A stretch of DNA of 64,000 nucleotides from UBA1351 sp963677885 (GTDB lineage: Bacteria; Bacillota; Clostridia; Lachnospirales; Vallitaleaceae): the NCBI GenBank assembly GCA_963677885.1, contig OY782500.1, positions 1,798,001-1,862,000 of the forward strand, in the 5' to 3' direction. Below, one piece after another: positions 43,472 to 53,349 of the stretch. The position numbers and the translations under genes were made by a program. The first letter of the stretch is position 1. Every line of letters starts with the position of its first letter. The notes under the pieces were generated by a model. It made no database searches. It was given only the letters and a program-made list of their open reading frames with translations, and was not told the DNA's origin.

Positions 43472-43504
43472 AAAACCTCCAAAATCCAACCAAGGGCCGG
43501 GAGT
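43472..43504 (+). repeat. 33-nt dispersed repeat
   Basis: AAAACCTCCAAAATCCAACC at the start, GGCCGGGAGT at the end. Lies between the cyclase start and the stop of the next gene. Confidence 0.9.
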
Positions 43505-43508
43505 CTGC

Positions 43509-44543
43509 CTACCAAACCCGCATACTAGACCCATCCTCAAAGGTAACGACCAAATACCCATCCATTTCATACATCATATCAGGATTGATATGCAGATTCG
43601 GGTAATCATCATAAACCATAACCTTCTGGAAAATAAACCTTTTAATGTCTCCACTGCTGACGATATCATTAGATTCCTCTCTTTTCGACTCAAGAACCAC
43701 CTCAGCAACAGCCTCTTCACTAATCCCGCCAAACCCAGTTGGTACCTCAACCAACATTTCACCTGCCGCAATCATAGTCCTCTCCTTGGCTGACAGGGCA
43801 TCTACATCAATCAGCTGGTCAGTGACCACTTCTTCATAGATGACCTCTTCACCCATTGTCATAACAAATCTAACTTCCGCGACACCAAACCCATCGATTC
43901 CGTAGTCATTCACCATAAATCCCTTATTGTAGTATACACATTTATTATTGGAACCACCACCACTCATGGTCTCCTCAACCCGTCTTTCATAAAAGTCCTG
44001 TCTTAAATTGAGATAATAGTTTTCCCTATTCATCTGCCTACTTCCACTAGCTGACTCCTCAATAATCTTAAGCTCATAATTCTGATCCATAGCAAGGTCA
44101 AGACTGGCCGAAAAAGACATTAGATCTTCATCACCGGATTCAATACTCAATCCTTTTCCATCTTCATTCTCCAGAACAAAATAAACTCTGCCACCTTCCT
44201 GGCGCTCCTTAAGATCCACCGTAAATTTCGTTTTCACCGTCTGATTATCCCCGTTTAATCCCACATAATCATAGTTAAAATCTGCAACCAGGTTCATGGC
44301 TTCTTCTTCCATCTGCTGAATCTGATATACCACATCACCGGAAATCCGGTTCATCTGATTACCCAGCATAGACACCTGATTTTCCACATTCCTAAGCTGG
44401 TTGTCCATTATATTTTGCCTGTTGTAAATAAAAGTCATCGAAAACACAAGATTAGCAATCAGAAGCCCAATAATAATATTTTGCTTCAAATCCACCTGAC
44501 TCTTACCCACTGCTTTATCCGTCTTATTTCCATTACTCTCCAT
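43509..44543 (-). CDS. Membrane-anchored coiled-coil protein, end of BlaI/M56 operon
   Basis: 344 residues. A cytoplasmic start of about 20 residues, one membrane segment (IIIGLLIANLVFSMTFIY), then a coiled coil (MDNQLRNVENQVSMLGNQMN) and an extracellular beta-rich domain of unknown family. GGGAGAAAC precedes the ATG. It is the fourth gene in the same direction from the BlaI promoter with no repeat or terminator seen in between, so it is probably co-regulated with it. Confidence 0.65.
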   Translation of the reverse strand: MESNGNKTDKAVGKSQVDLKQNIIIGLLIANLVFSMTFIYNRQNIMDNQLRNVENQVSMLGNQMNRISGDVVYQIQQMEEEAMNLVADFNYDYVGLNGDNQTVKTKFTVDLKERQEGGRVYFVLENEDGKGLSIESGDEDLMSFSASLDLAMDQNYELKIIEESASGSRQMNRENYYLNLRQDFYERRVEETMSGGGSNNKCVYYNKGFMVNDYGIDGFGVAEVRFVMTMGEEVIYEEVVTDQLIDVDALSAKERTMIAAGEMLVEVPTGFGGISEEAVAEVVLESKREESNDIVSSGDIKRFIFQKVMVYDDYPNLHINPDMMYEMDGYLVVTFEDGSSMRVW

Positions 44544-44611
44544 GTTTCTCCCTCATCTTTCTGTTATCATCATCCAGTAACTTCCTGCAATAATTCTAGG
44601 TCCTAATCCAT

Positions 44612-46033
44612 CTAATAATATGTATAAACCATATCCTCAGCCACAATACTCATGAGCTCACCGGTCTCTCCATGAACATCGGCAACAAAAGTCTCACCAT
44701 ATTGCTTAAAGATCACATGATAAACATACCTGGAATTCACTTCCAGCACAACACGTTCAACATGATCCTGTAATTCCTTGTCCAAAACCATGGCAGCTTC
44801 TTCAGGACTAAGCTTAGGCTCTCTTTCCACATAGGCCTGACTCAAAAGAAGGCCATCGCCTACTGAAAAACCAAGCAAGTCGCCATATTCACTATAGGAA
44901 ATATCCACCCGGTTATAAATGTCAACATAGTTAACATTCCTAATCATGTAAGACACATTATACCGCCTGAATTCCTTATCATTGTCAGCACTTGTCTTAT
45001 GTGAATCAATAGAGTAAAACTCAAGCATGGGCTGATTTAACCTACCAATATATATATCGGCCAAGGCTTTAATTTCCTCTTCTCCCAAGCTGTCTTTTAC
45101 ACCCCGCTCCACCTCATAACCATAGTAGGAATAATCAACATGACCTTCACTGCTTGAATCTATATTTTCATTCAACCTAAAAGCATCTGCCACATAGGTT
45201 ATAGACCCAAGTTCCCGCTTGTCCTGAGGATTATTATAATAATTCCGCTCTTCTTCAAGAAGCCCATCTTGGTCATTAAATAAAAACTCATACAACCTGT
45301 CTGCATAGGCTCTGACCTCATCCTCACTAATCGACCGATCCATAGAATCATCAACATAATCGTCAATTCTTTCCAGATCATAAAAATCATAATCAAGGTC
45401 AGCCCCGACCACTGAAATCAAGTTGTTCAGCATGTAATACATTTCACCCTTGTAATAATAGAGATATCGAAGCTCCTCCCTATGTTCTTCATAGTTGACA
45501 TCCTGATAAATAGCCTCATATCCCTTAATTATCTCCGTGTTAGCTCCAAGGATTTTCGCCAGGCCTTCTTTCTCCACCTCATTCAAGGATTCTTTCTCCA
45601 GTAAATCTGTAATGACATAGAGGGAGTTCTCATATTCTTCAACTGACCAGTCGCTCATATAATAGGTATTGTAATCTTTATAAAAATCACGAAGGCTCAC
45701 TTTAGAGTATGTGAGTATCGTTCTTTCAAGATCCCTGTCCTCAACCCGGTCAAAAAGCATGTCTGAAATCACATTGGACCTATACCTTAGATTCCGAATA
45801 TAATCCGATACAAGTCTTTCATTCATAGACATAATCTGGTTCCTAGCCCTATAAATCTCATGCTGATACTCATCATAAAAATGATTGCCAATCCCAAATA
45901 TAATCAGTCCAAGAACAATCCCTACAACCACCCTTTTAATATTCCTATCTCGGTTTCGTTTAAGTGCCTCTCTTTTTTTCATTTTCAAGGAACGATATTC
46001 GGAAGGACTCATTTTTTCATCAATTTCTGTCAT
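44612..46033 (-). CDS. Membrane-anchored PepSY-like protein (YpeB-like)
   Basis: 473 residues. After a basic start comes one membrane segment (VVVGIVLGLIIFGIGNHFY), a long helical region, and a C-terminal PepSY-type repeat: SPEEAAMVLDKELQDHVE and TFVADVHGETGELMSIVAED. This arrangement resembles YpeB, which supports spore cortex lytic enzymes, but the match is loose. It lies 9 nt after the M56 gene, so it shares the BlaI-controlled transcript. Confidence 0.6.
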   Translation of the reverse strand: MTEIDEKMSPSEYRSLKMKKREALKRNRDRNIKRVVVGIVLGLIIFGIGNHFYDEYQHEIYRARNQIMSMNERLVSDYIRNLRYRSNVISDMLFDRVEDRDLERTILTYSKVSLRDFYKDYNTYYMSDWSVEEYENSLYVITDLLEKESLNEVEKEGLAKILGANTEIIKGYEAIYQDVNYEEHREELRYLYYYKGEMYYMLNNLISVVGADLDYDFYDLERIDDYVDDSMDRSISEDEVRAYADRLYEFLFNDQDGLLEEERNYYNNPQDKRELGSITYVADAFRLNENIDSSSEGHVDYSYYGYEVERGVKDSLGEEEIKALADIYIGRLNQPMLEFYSIDSHKTSADNDKEFRRYNVSYMIRNVNYVDIYNRVDISYSEYGDLLGFSVGDGLLLSQAYVEREPKLSPEEAAMVLDKELQDHVERVVLEVNSRYVYHVIFKQYGETFVADVHGETGELMSIVAEDMVYTYY

Positions 46034-46041
46034 ACACTCAC

Positions 46042-47838
46042 CTACTCATTCTCTATGGAAAACTCCCAGGATGATGGATTATCATACCTGGTGGAATACA
46101 CCCAGTTACCCAGTCTTATGGTGTAGCCATCGATTTCATAAACAACTTCTTCTACGTTTACCAGACTTGTAGCCGTATCTACATCATAGCCCATATAATT
46201 CTCAGATTCTTCTCCACCATATCCATTGATCTTGATCGTATTTCCCTGGCCATCCAAAAGCTCCATTTTTTCGCGAAAATAGATATCATAATCACCCTTC
46301 ATATCCACTTCCAAGCCAAAAGAGCAGCCATTATTGGCGCCAAAATCAGTTTCAACCAGGACAAAATTCAAGTTATCATCCACAGCAAAACTTCGCCCCT
46401 TAGCCTCTTCATTAAACACAAAGACCTGATGACTCATGATGTCAATCTCACCGCCCTCATAAACCACAACCGGGTCCCCAAAGGCTTTGACATCATATTT
46501 TTCAACACTAAAGGCCAATTGAAATTCCCCTTGGGCAAAAGAACTTTCTCCAGGCGCAAAATCCAGACCAACCCGTTCTCCTCGGCTTTCAGTCCTAATC
46601 TCCGGATCATAGGACTTAGGAAAATACAGGCCAAAATTCAAGCTTATAGCCTCAACATCCTCAAAAGAGGCCACAAAATCTTCACCAAATCTGTAGTGAA
46701 AATCTACAAGGAGTTCACCGGTATAGGAGTTAAAGGAAAAACCTAAAAGGTCCAGCTCCATATCATCCTCTACCATAGGTTCAAAGTCCAAAAGCCCCTC
46801 CAAAACATAGTTTTCAAAGCTATCATATTCCCTGGCCTGAACGGTAAAAAAGACAGGCAAAATCACAACCATAGCAAGGACGGTTAAAATCGACAATACC
46901 TTAGAGGTCCTAAGTCCACGTCCCAGACGAACAATCCTGCGTTTCAATTCGCTGTCACGATTAATGAGTCCGGCTGCATTGATGGCATAAGGACTCTTCT
47001 CACTGCCCTCCGACAGGTCCAAAAGAACATGACCATAATCTCCAATTTCATCCTCGCCAAGAAGCATAATGACCTCTTCATCACAGGCGAACTCACCATC
47101 CAGTTTCATCCACTCGTGCCCAATCCACAGCAGGGGATTAAACCAATAGACCGCCTTGACCAACCAGAAAATCCACTGAAAAGTCAGGTGCTGACGACGG
47201 TAGTGAATCATCTCGTGAAGGAGTATTTTCAGAAGTTTATCCTCTTCCACCTCCTTCATATTGGCCGGCAAAATAATCATTGGCCGAAATACCCCAATAA
47301 GTGCAGGTGCATCCAGATAATAAGAATACTTCACAACCATTCGCTCGACCCCAGCCAGCTTCCTGGCCTCATAAGCAATATCACCGTGACTGACATGAAT
47401 GGCAGATTCATCCTCCTCAATGGCCCGTTTCAAGGTAATATATGAAATAATAGGAAAAAACATAACTACAAAAATCCCAAACAGCCACACATAGGTGAGA
47501 ACCGACATAAGCCGGTCAAAAGACGTCGGATAATTATAAATCTCCTTGTTAAGACTTCCATAGGTAATGACCTCATTTTCAGCCAAGTCAGACGCAATCT
47601 CATCTCCTTCATAGAAAACCTCAAACACCTCAGGCGCCACATTCTCAAAAGACAGAGGACTCGGGATCCCCACAGGTACCAGCATCCGAACCAATACCAG
47701 GAGCCATAAACCATAGGTTAACCTGCCTGACAGCTTTCTCCCAAAAGCCCAGTGAATCACAAGAACCAGCCCAATCATGGGTGCCGTCAAAAGACTGATA
47801 TGAACCAACTCAACCAAAACATCCTTCCAAAAATCCAT
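46042..47838 (-). CDS. M56-family sensor/peptidase (BlaR1-like)
   Basis: 598 residues. Four membrane segments frame the metalloprotease motif LLHEMIHYRR near residue 208, with the second acidic site in DGEFACDEEV. The extracellular C-terminal half is not a penicillin-binding domain (no SxxK/KTG set seen) but a beta-rich domain of its own, so the signal is not a beta-lactam by the classical route. It should cleave or inactivate the BlaI-type repressor encoded just upstream. Start overlaps the repressor stop (TAATG). Confidence 0.88.
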   Translation of the reverse strand: MDFWKDVLVELVHISLLTAPMIGLVLVIHWAFGRKLSGRLTYGLWLLVLVRMLVPVGIPSPLSFENVAPEVFEVFYEGDEIASDLAENEVITYGSLNKEIYNYPTSFDRLMSVLTYVWLFGIFVVMFFPIISYITLKRAIEEDESAIHVSHGDIAYEARKLAGVERMVVKYSYYLDAPALIGVFRPMIILPANMKEVEEDKLLKILLHEMIHYRRQHLTFQWIFWLVKAVYWFNPLLWIGHEWMKLDGEFACDEEVIMLLGEDEIGDYGHVLLDLSEGSEKSPYAINAAGLINRDSELKRRIVRLGRGLRTSKVLSILTVLAMVVILPVFFTVQAREYDSFENYVLEGLLDFEPMVEDDMELDLLGFSFNSYTGELLVDFHYRFGEDFVASFEDVEAISLNFGLYFPKSYDPEIRTESRGERVGLDFAPGESSFAQGEFQLAFSVEKYDVKAFGDPVVVYEGGEIDIMSHQVFVFNEEAKGRSFAVDDNLNFVLVETDFGANNGCSFGLEVDMKGDYDIYFREKMELLDGQGNTIKINGYGGEESENYMGYDVDTATSLVNVEEVVYEIDGYTIRLGNWVYSTRYDNPSSWEFSIENE

Positions 47839-48206
47839 TACTGACCATCCTTCTCATCCAGCAGTTTGCGAAGTTCATCAATCTCCTCATGACTCAACCG
47901 CTCATTTTTTATCATATTGGTTAGAAAGGCTGCTCCCGAACCCCCAAAAACCTTCTCAACAAAGGCCTTACTCTCCTCCTTGACGCAGGCCGCCCTCTCC
48001 ACAAGGGGAAAATACCGGTAGGACTTGCCTTCTTTTGTATAATCAATAAGCCCCTTTTTTACCAAGCGGTTCAAAAGAGTCTTCACCGTCTTGTCACTCC
48101 AGTCGACATCCCCTAAAGCTTCAATCACATCCGACGCCAAAAGATTAGGCGCTTCCCACAACACTTCCATAACAGGCCACTCCGACCCGGCAATCTTCTC
48201 TTTCAC
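47838..48206 (-). CDS. BlaI/MecI/CopY-family repressor
   Basis: About 122 residues. WPVMEVLWEAPNLLASDVIE, DKTVKTLLNRLVKKGLIDY and KEGKSYRYFPLV form the winged helix, with the dimerising and cleavage region at the end. GTG 48206 is preferred as start because GGAGGTGGC lies 8 nt upstream; ATG 48221 would contain that site. It binds the two dyads at 48245-48283 and represses its own operon until the M56 protease acts. Confidence 0.9.
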   Translation of the reverse strand: MKEKIAGSEWPVMEVLWEAPNLLASDVIEALGDVDWSDKTVKTLLNRLVKKGLIDYTKEGKSYRYFPLVERAACVKEESKAFVEKVFGGSGAAFLTNMIKNERLSHEEIDELRKLLDEKDGQ

Positions 48207-48244
48207 AAAAGCCACCTCCATTTCAAACTTACATATACGAAAAC

Positions 48245-48296
48245 GATTACACTTGTAATCTAACTAAATATTACAACTGTAATCGTTCTTTGTCAA
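48245..48296 (-). promoter_or_regulatory. BlaI operon promoter with two operator dyads
   Basis: Dyads GATTACACTTGTAATC (48245-48260) and ATTACAACTGTAAT (48270-48283) have the TTACA-N2-TGTAA form of BlaI/MecI boxes, 24 bp apart. On the minus strand TTGACA (48291-48296), 17 nt, TAATAT (48268-48273) is the promoter, overlapped by the second dyad. Confidence 0.88.
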
Positions 48297-48312
48297 CCTA
48301 CAATATCTACCG

Positions 48313-48345
48313 AAAACCTCCACCATCCAACCAAGGGCCGGGAGT
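48313..48345 (+). repeat. 33-nt dispersed repeat with hairpin extension
   Basis: AAAACCTCCACCATCCAACC at the start, GGCCGGGAGT at the end. The end is part of a perfect hairpin: GGAGTCTGTCTC (48341-48352) and GAGACAGACTCC (48356-48367), loop TCC. The same extension occurs at 53377-53405. Confidence 0.9.
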
Positions 48346-48377
48346 CTGTCTCTCCGAGACAGACTCCGACTTTCCAA

Positions 48378-51065
48378 CTAAAATCGGTCTTCTTCATATA
48401 TCCGAACCTTTGAATCAGGTCTCAGAGGATAAAAATTCTCATCTAAATCGTAAGCATCCCGATAATAGAAGCCATCTTCCCTAAGCTCATAATCATCTAT
48501 ATCTATCCAATATATAACATCCAGCCTCTTCTCTATATGATCATAAATCATGATGTGGGTCGTATTGGAACGACCAATCTCTATAGAATAATCATAACCC
48601 TGCCCACCACTGTCGTTAAGGGTCTTCATCCCCCTGGTATCACCAAGATCCTCATAAATATTTACTATATCTGTCATACCTGGACCATAGTCGTAAGCAT
48701 GGCTAATCATGGCATCATCACTTAGCAACTTATAATAGGTATGGCCACCAAGATCAAGGATATAATCCCCGCCACCAGCTAAGTCTCGCCTAATAGTATA
48801 GTAGTAAACATTTACCAACAGCTGGTCATCCTTGGTCAATCCTACAAATCTTCCTTCACAAGCATCAATAAGATTCAATTCCTTATCATAGACCAGGGTC
48901 TTATAAAAATCGTATATAATCAAATATTTTTCATTGGAAGACAATTGATAACTAGGTGCCGACGAATAGACATATCTTCTTTTCTCCACCATATCATCAA
49001 TTGCTGTCCGATATACGCCAGGCCCCTCCCCATAAACCATCTGGTCTGTAGAAAGACTATAAAGATCCGCACCACCGGTCACATAGAAAATCTGGTCCCC
49101 CATAAGAGCAACCGAATCAACAGCCACGTCCACTTCTACTTGGTACTCTCTTAAGCCATCATAGTAGAAGATCCTATGATCCAAGTCATCATATCCTAAG
49201 TAAACAATCTTGTCGCCTTGCCAATGAACCGACCGAACCGGCTTATCTATAATAGGTATAAACTCCCCTTCTTCCACAAGCCCAATCCATCTGCTACCGA
49301 AAAGTTGGACGTAAGAAGATCCCTCAAGCTCAGAAGTATCCATTAAGGACACCGACTCACCCTTATGTAAGATCTCAGGAGCCTGAGATACAGGCAAAAT
49401 ATCCTCCCGTTCAGCCAATCTTTCACTTGGCCCCTCTGTAACCCTGGTATCATCCCCATAGTACATAATGCCTTCATAAAGGTAATAACCCAAATCACCG
49501 AAAGATGCACTTACAGCAAATTCATAGACAGCACGAGGACCTAACGCGTCAAAATCATATCTATAACTTCTTGAATCACTGTTATAGAGGCCATTTTTCC
49601 TAAAAATCCAGTCTTCAAACTCCGTCTTCATTGTCCTGATTTCTCCGCTCTTCAGATCAATCCAAGTGATATATCTTCCTTCAACCCAGACTAAACGGTT
49701 ATCAACAATTCCCCAAGATATATCCTCTGATAGATTAAAAGAAAACTTCTTGATAAATTTATCCTGGTTAAAATCAAATCTGGTCTTTTCATTCAGGTTT
49801 TGGTCCAAACGAACCAAGTCCAAAGAATCATTCTCAATATAGTAATAATAGTCCGCATCATATTTTATAACATTATCCTTTATCGATGCCTCAAAAATAG
49901 GATGCTCTGCGGCTATTAGCCGATCCCCTTTTTCCATATATATAATGCCTTTTTGATTGACACCGGAACTTCCTGAAGTAAAATAAAATAAGTCCTTGGC
50001 CTGATGATCCATATAGTCCCTAATCGCTCCTTCAGGCATATCTCTTTTTAGGCTCCTCACCCTGGTTACCAACCCACTATTACTGGTATCGAACACATAA
50101 TTTTGATGCAGTACCTTCCCCTTTATCGCATCAAATATCGGGACATAAATATTATCCATTCTCAGGCCATTAATATAATGTATAGATCCACTAGGAACTG
50201 TGATACAGTGTGACCCTCCATATCCGAAATAATCCACATCTATAGCATAATACCTAATCTCCTCATCAACCACGACTTCCCAGAAATACCGAAGCATTTC
50301 ATCATGATCATCATATCGAACCTGTCCAAATATCATTCCCTCGGGCACCACAAGTTTCTCAATTATCTCAAGGTCACGGTCGCAAAGGACCCACTCACGT
50401 TCCCCTTCAACATTTGTAGTCTCAAAAATCAGGGTATTCAAGGTCTTATGAACCTTCTCAACCTCAAAATCCAGGGCTATTTTCCGTGCGAACTCCCAAC
50501 TTATGTCACTATCATTTTCAAGATCTACACCCATGAGATATACATCAGCAAATCCTTGGCCATCTTCACTATAAAAAAGGTAAACTTCATCCGAATCTTT
50601 CTCAGCACTACCAAGATATACTTTTCCATTAGCCACTTTAAAAGCGATAGATTCCATAAGTTTTTCCGACGAAAAAGTCATCCTTCTATAACCATCAGGG
50701 CCAAGTAAATCAAAAAACAGCAAATCCTCATCAGTCATATGGTCTGCTGCATACACATCCGCTATAAAGCCATAAGTAAAAACATTGTTAGGAACCTCAG
50801 CATAATAAACAGCAACATCCTCAAACCGCCTGCTGGTTTTCAAGTAGTCACTAATGGCAGCTTGGACCTCTTCCTGGCCACCACCTGCTCCCTCTTCTTC
50901 AAGCTTCTGATTAGCCTTCAAAAGATCCGCATAATCTTTTTCCAGCTCAACATACTCAAGCTCTGCTCTTGAAAGTTCATCTTCCAAATCTCTAATTTTT
51001 CCCACACAGGATGTAGAAAGAAAGACCAAAACCATGGCCATCCCAATTAATCGTATTTTTCCCAT
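48378..51065 (-). CDS. Giant lipoprotein, beta-propeller-like
   Basis: 895 residues. Lipoprotein signal MGKIRLIGMAMVLVFLSTSC, then a coiled coil (LEDELSRAELEYVELEKDYA), then a body with many repeats of the type YYD or FYSEDG, GDKIVYLGYDD and DRLIAAEHP. These are blades like those of DUF5050-type propellers. It should be anchored on the outer face of the membrane. No catalytic motif. It is similar in plan to the 999-residue lipoprotein at 56104. GGAGAGAG lies before the ATG. Confidence 0.75.
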   Translation of the reverse strand: MGKIRLIGMAMVLVFLSTSCVGKIRDLEDELSRAELEYVELEKDYADLLKANQKLEEEGAGGGQEEVQAAISDYLKTSRRFEDVAVYYAEVPNNVFTYGFIADVYAADHMTDEDLLFFDLLGPDGYRRMTFSSEKLMESIAFKVANGKVYLGSAEKDSDEVYLFYSEDGQGFADVYLMGVDLENDSDISWEFARKIALDFEVEKVHKTLNTLIFETTNVEGEREWVLCDRDLEIIEKLVVPEGMIFGQVRYDDHDEMLRYFWEVVVDEEIRYYAIDVDYFGYGGSHCITVPSGSIHYINGLRMDNIYVPIFDAIKGKVLHQNYVFDTSNSGLVTRVRSLKRDMPEGAIRDYMDHQAKDLFYFTSGSSGVNQKGIIYMEKGDRLIAAEHPIFEASIKDNVIKYDADYYYYIENDSLDLVRLDQNLNEKTRFDFNQDKFIKKFSFNLSEDISWGIVDNRLVWVEGRYITWIDLKSGEIRTMKTEFEDWIFRKNGLYNSDSRSYRYDFDALGPRAVYEFAVSASFGDLGYYLYEGIMYYGDDTRVTEGPSERLAEREDILPVSQAPEILHKGESVSLMDTSELEGSSYVQLFGSRWIGLVEEGEFIPIIDKPVRSVHWQGDKIVYLGYDDLDHRIFYYDGLREYQVEVDVAVDSVALMGDQIFYVTGGADLYSLSTDQMVYGEGPGVYRTAIDDMVEKRRYVYSSAPSYQLSSNEKYLIIYDFYKTLVYDKELNLIDACEGRFVGLTKDDQLLVNVYYYTIRRDLAGGGDYILDLGGHTYYKLLSDDAMISHAYDYGPGMTDIVNIYEDLGDTRGMKTLNDSGGQGYDYSIEIGRSNTTHIMIYDHIEKRLDVIYWIDIDDYELREDGFYYRDAYDLDENFYPLRPDSKVRIYEEDRF

Positions 51066-51101
51066 TTCACTCTCTCCTCATTTATATCATTATTCTACCA
51101 G

Positions 51102-51205
51102 ACTCCCGGCCCCGATCCCACAACCTTAATAAAATCGTAAAAAAATTTTTCAAACTTTCACAATATACCATTTTCTTTCACAATCCAACCTAGGGTCAGG
51201 TACCA
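51102..51205. repeat. Repeat scraps: inverted core and diverged copy
   Basis: ACTCCCGGCCC (51102-51112) is the repeat core in opposite orientation, the only such case in the window. CAATCCAACCTAGGGTCAGG (51181-51200) is a diverged direct copy with GGGTCAGG, close to the TATAAT of the subtilase gene at 51213-51218. Confidence 0.65.
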
Positions 51206-51278
51206 GATGTGGTATAATAGATACAGACATATTAGACATAAGTTACTAGTGGAGAGTAGGACGTGAAAGGAGCATAAT

Positions 51279-53279
51279 ATGATAAAAAGAATCCTTGCTA
51301 TCGGTGTTATTTCGGCTATGGTTATCGCATCATTTCAATTTATAGCCACCAGTGTTGCCGGTAAAGAAAATGAAAACATGGTACCCGCATATTCAGCAAC
51401 TAACCTTTTAGTGAAATTCAATAACCAAGCATCCGAGGAAACCAAAAACTCAGTTCGAAAAGCATACGGCCTTACCAAAAAATCCCAATTCAACATAGGT
51501 GTTGAAGTCATGACCTTAAAAAGTAAAGGCAATATCACAAAAATCGTCGAAGCCCTCAACAAGAATCCAAATATAGAGTTCGCCCAACTTGACTATAAAT
51601 ATCAACGCCCCGTCCAACAATACCTTCCGATGAGCGAAGACCTTCAAACCCTTATAGGTCAGGAATCCATTGGTATTACAAGCAACGATGAGTTCAGTGA
51701 TGCCCTGTGGGGTCATCAAGTTATACAGGCACCTGAAGCCTGGGCAGTAACTGAGGCCAATCAAAACCTTAACCCTGTAGTCGTTGCAGTTATCGACTCA
51801 GGTATCATGTATAATCACGAAGACCTGGCATCCAGTATGTGGCAAAATCCTGGAGAAATTCCTGGCAACGGTATCGATGATGACAACAACGGTTATCCAG
51901 ATGACATCTATGGTTGGAATGTTCTCGACGAAAACGGTCAAACCTTCGAAACAACCTTAGATGCAGACGGCTACTATGAAGATGCCCACGGAACCCATGT
52001 TGCCGGAACCATTGCCGCAGCAGGAAACAACGGTGTCGGTATTATCGGTGTAGCACCTGGAACCCAGATAATGTCACTAAAATTCTTTGGTTCCAACAGC
52101 TTAAGCGGCTATACCAGCGAGGCTATCCAAGCCATCGAATACGCGACCGATAACGGAGCCGATATTATCAATGCCTCTTGGGGATCCTATGGAAAAGACA
52201 GAGCTCTTGAGCTTGCCATTAATGCCTTCCCAGGAATATTCGTAGCAGCAGCAGGTAATGACGGAGTTAATTCAGACCGTCTACGCCACTATCCATCATC
52301 CTATGCAGCAGCAAATATCGTATCAGTAGCCTCTATGGATAACCTGGATTACTCCACTTCAACCTTGCTTTCCTATTTTTCCAATTACGGAACCAAGAAT
52401 GTAGACATTGCAGCACCAGGTGGTTTTTCCTTCTATCCAGAGCAAAATAGAGACGTCTATATCCTAAGTGCTTATCCATACGAAAGCGAATCCGACTACA
52501 AATACCTCTATATGGCTGGAACCTCCATGGCTTCCCCTCATGTATCCGGTGTTTTAGCCCTCATGCTCTCCATGGATAATACAAGGTCCACTACACAGGT
52601 GATTAGCGACTTGTATGATACAGGTGTCTACGACAGCCGCCTAACCAGTATAAAAACCAGTGCCTATATTAACGCTTTCAACGCTGTATATACAGAACCG
52701 GTTGATACCAACAATCCACCACAGGCTTCCAACATCTCAGAAAGTTTGGATCTCAGCCAATCACCATCCATCAGTATTAGCCTTCAAGCCAGTGATCCTG
52801 ACAATGATCCTTTAACTTATCTGCCAATCTTTACAAACAATGTGGACGATTATGTTTTTGACGGTAACCAAACTGTTACCTTGACGCCATCATCAACTGG
52901 AACCTACAGCTTCACCTATACAGCATCTGACGGAAAGGCTACCAGTAATACAGCCAGCGTTACCATTGATGTCAGTGATTCCTCTGTAGTCCTTGATTAT
53001 GATTCCAGCGTCACCAATGACAGCGTAGCACTTAAGGTTCTGAAGAAAAAAATAATCGTCAGTGACAGCGCAACTGTTCAAGTCACTAATCTGACTACCG
53101 GTCAACCGGCAAGCGGCGTAACCGTCACAGCAAGCTGGTCCGGTTATTACAACCAGGATGTTACTGGTGTCACTGACCTTAATGGTTTAATTACTTTCAG
53201 CCTTTCCCTTAACGACCCGGATACATCAACAGATGGAAGGGATTTTGAATCAACCCTAACAGTAACTGGTATCAACTAG
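51279..53279 (+). CDS. Secreted subtilisin-like serine protease (S8)
   Basis: 666 residues. Signal peptide to about residue 28, then an inhibitor-type propeptide, then the catalytic domain: AVIDSG near 172 (Asp), HGTHVAGT near 237 (His), AAAGNDG (oxyanion Asn) and GTSMASPHVSG near 414 (Ser). After that come a cadherin/Ig-like domain (SITISLQASDPDNDPLTY-type) and a second beta domain. All catalytic residues are present. It degrades proteins outside the cell. A TATAAT lies at 51213 and AAAGGAGC before the ATG. Confidence 0.94.
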   Translation: MIKRILAIGVISAMVIASFQFIATSVAGKENENMVPAYSATNLLVKFNNQASEETKNSVRKAYGLTKKSQFNIGVEVMTLKSKGNITKIVEALNKNPNIEFAQLDYKYQRPVQQYLPMSEDLQTLIGQESIGITSNDEFSDALWGHQVIQAPEAWAVTEANQNLNPVVVAVIDSGIMYNHEDLASSMWQNPGEIPGNGIDDDNNGYPDDIYGWNVLDENGQTFETTLDADGYYEDAHGTHVAGTIAAAGNNGVGIIGVAPGTQIMSLKFFGSNSLSGYTSEAIQAIEYATDNGADIINASWGSYGKDRALELAINAFPGIFVAAAGNDGVNSDRLRHYPSSYAAANIVSVASMDNLDYSTSTLLSYFSNYGTKNVDIAAPGGFSFYPEQNRDVYILSAYPYESESDYKYLYMAGTSMASPHVSGVLALMLSMDNTRSTTQVISDLYDTGVYDSRLTSIKTSAYINAFNAVYTEPVDTNNPPQASNISESLDLSQSPSISISLQASDPDNDPLTYLPIFTNNVDDYVFDGNQTVTLTPSSTGTYSFTYTASDGKATSNTASVTIDVSDSSVVLDYDSSVTNDSVALKVLKKKIIVSDSATVQVTNLTTGQPASGVTVTASWSGYYNQDVTGVTDLNGLITFSLSLNDPDTSTDGRDFESTLTVTGIN

Positions 53280-53312
53280 ATATCCAGTCGCCATACTCGG
53301 AAATTTCCATAC

Positions 53313-53345
53313 AAAAAAGAGCTTCCATTGCCGAAGCTCTTTTTC
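53313..53345 (+). terminator. Intrinsic terminator of the subtilase gene
   Basis: AAAGAGCTTC and GAAGCTCTTT around CATTGCC, then T run; A run on the other side makes it bidirectional. Confidence 0.9.
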
Positions 53346-53349
53346 AACG

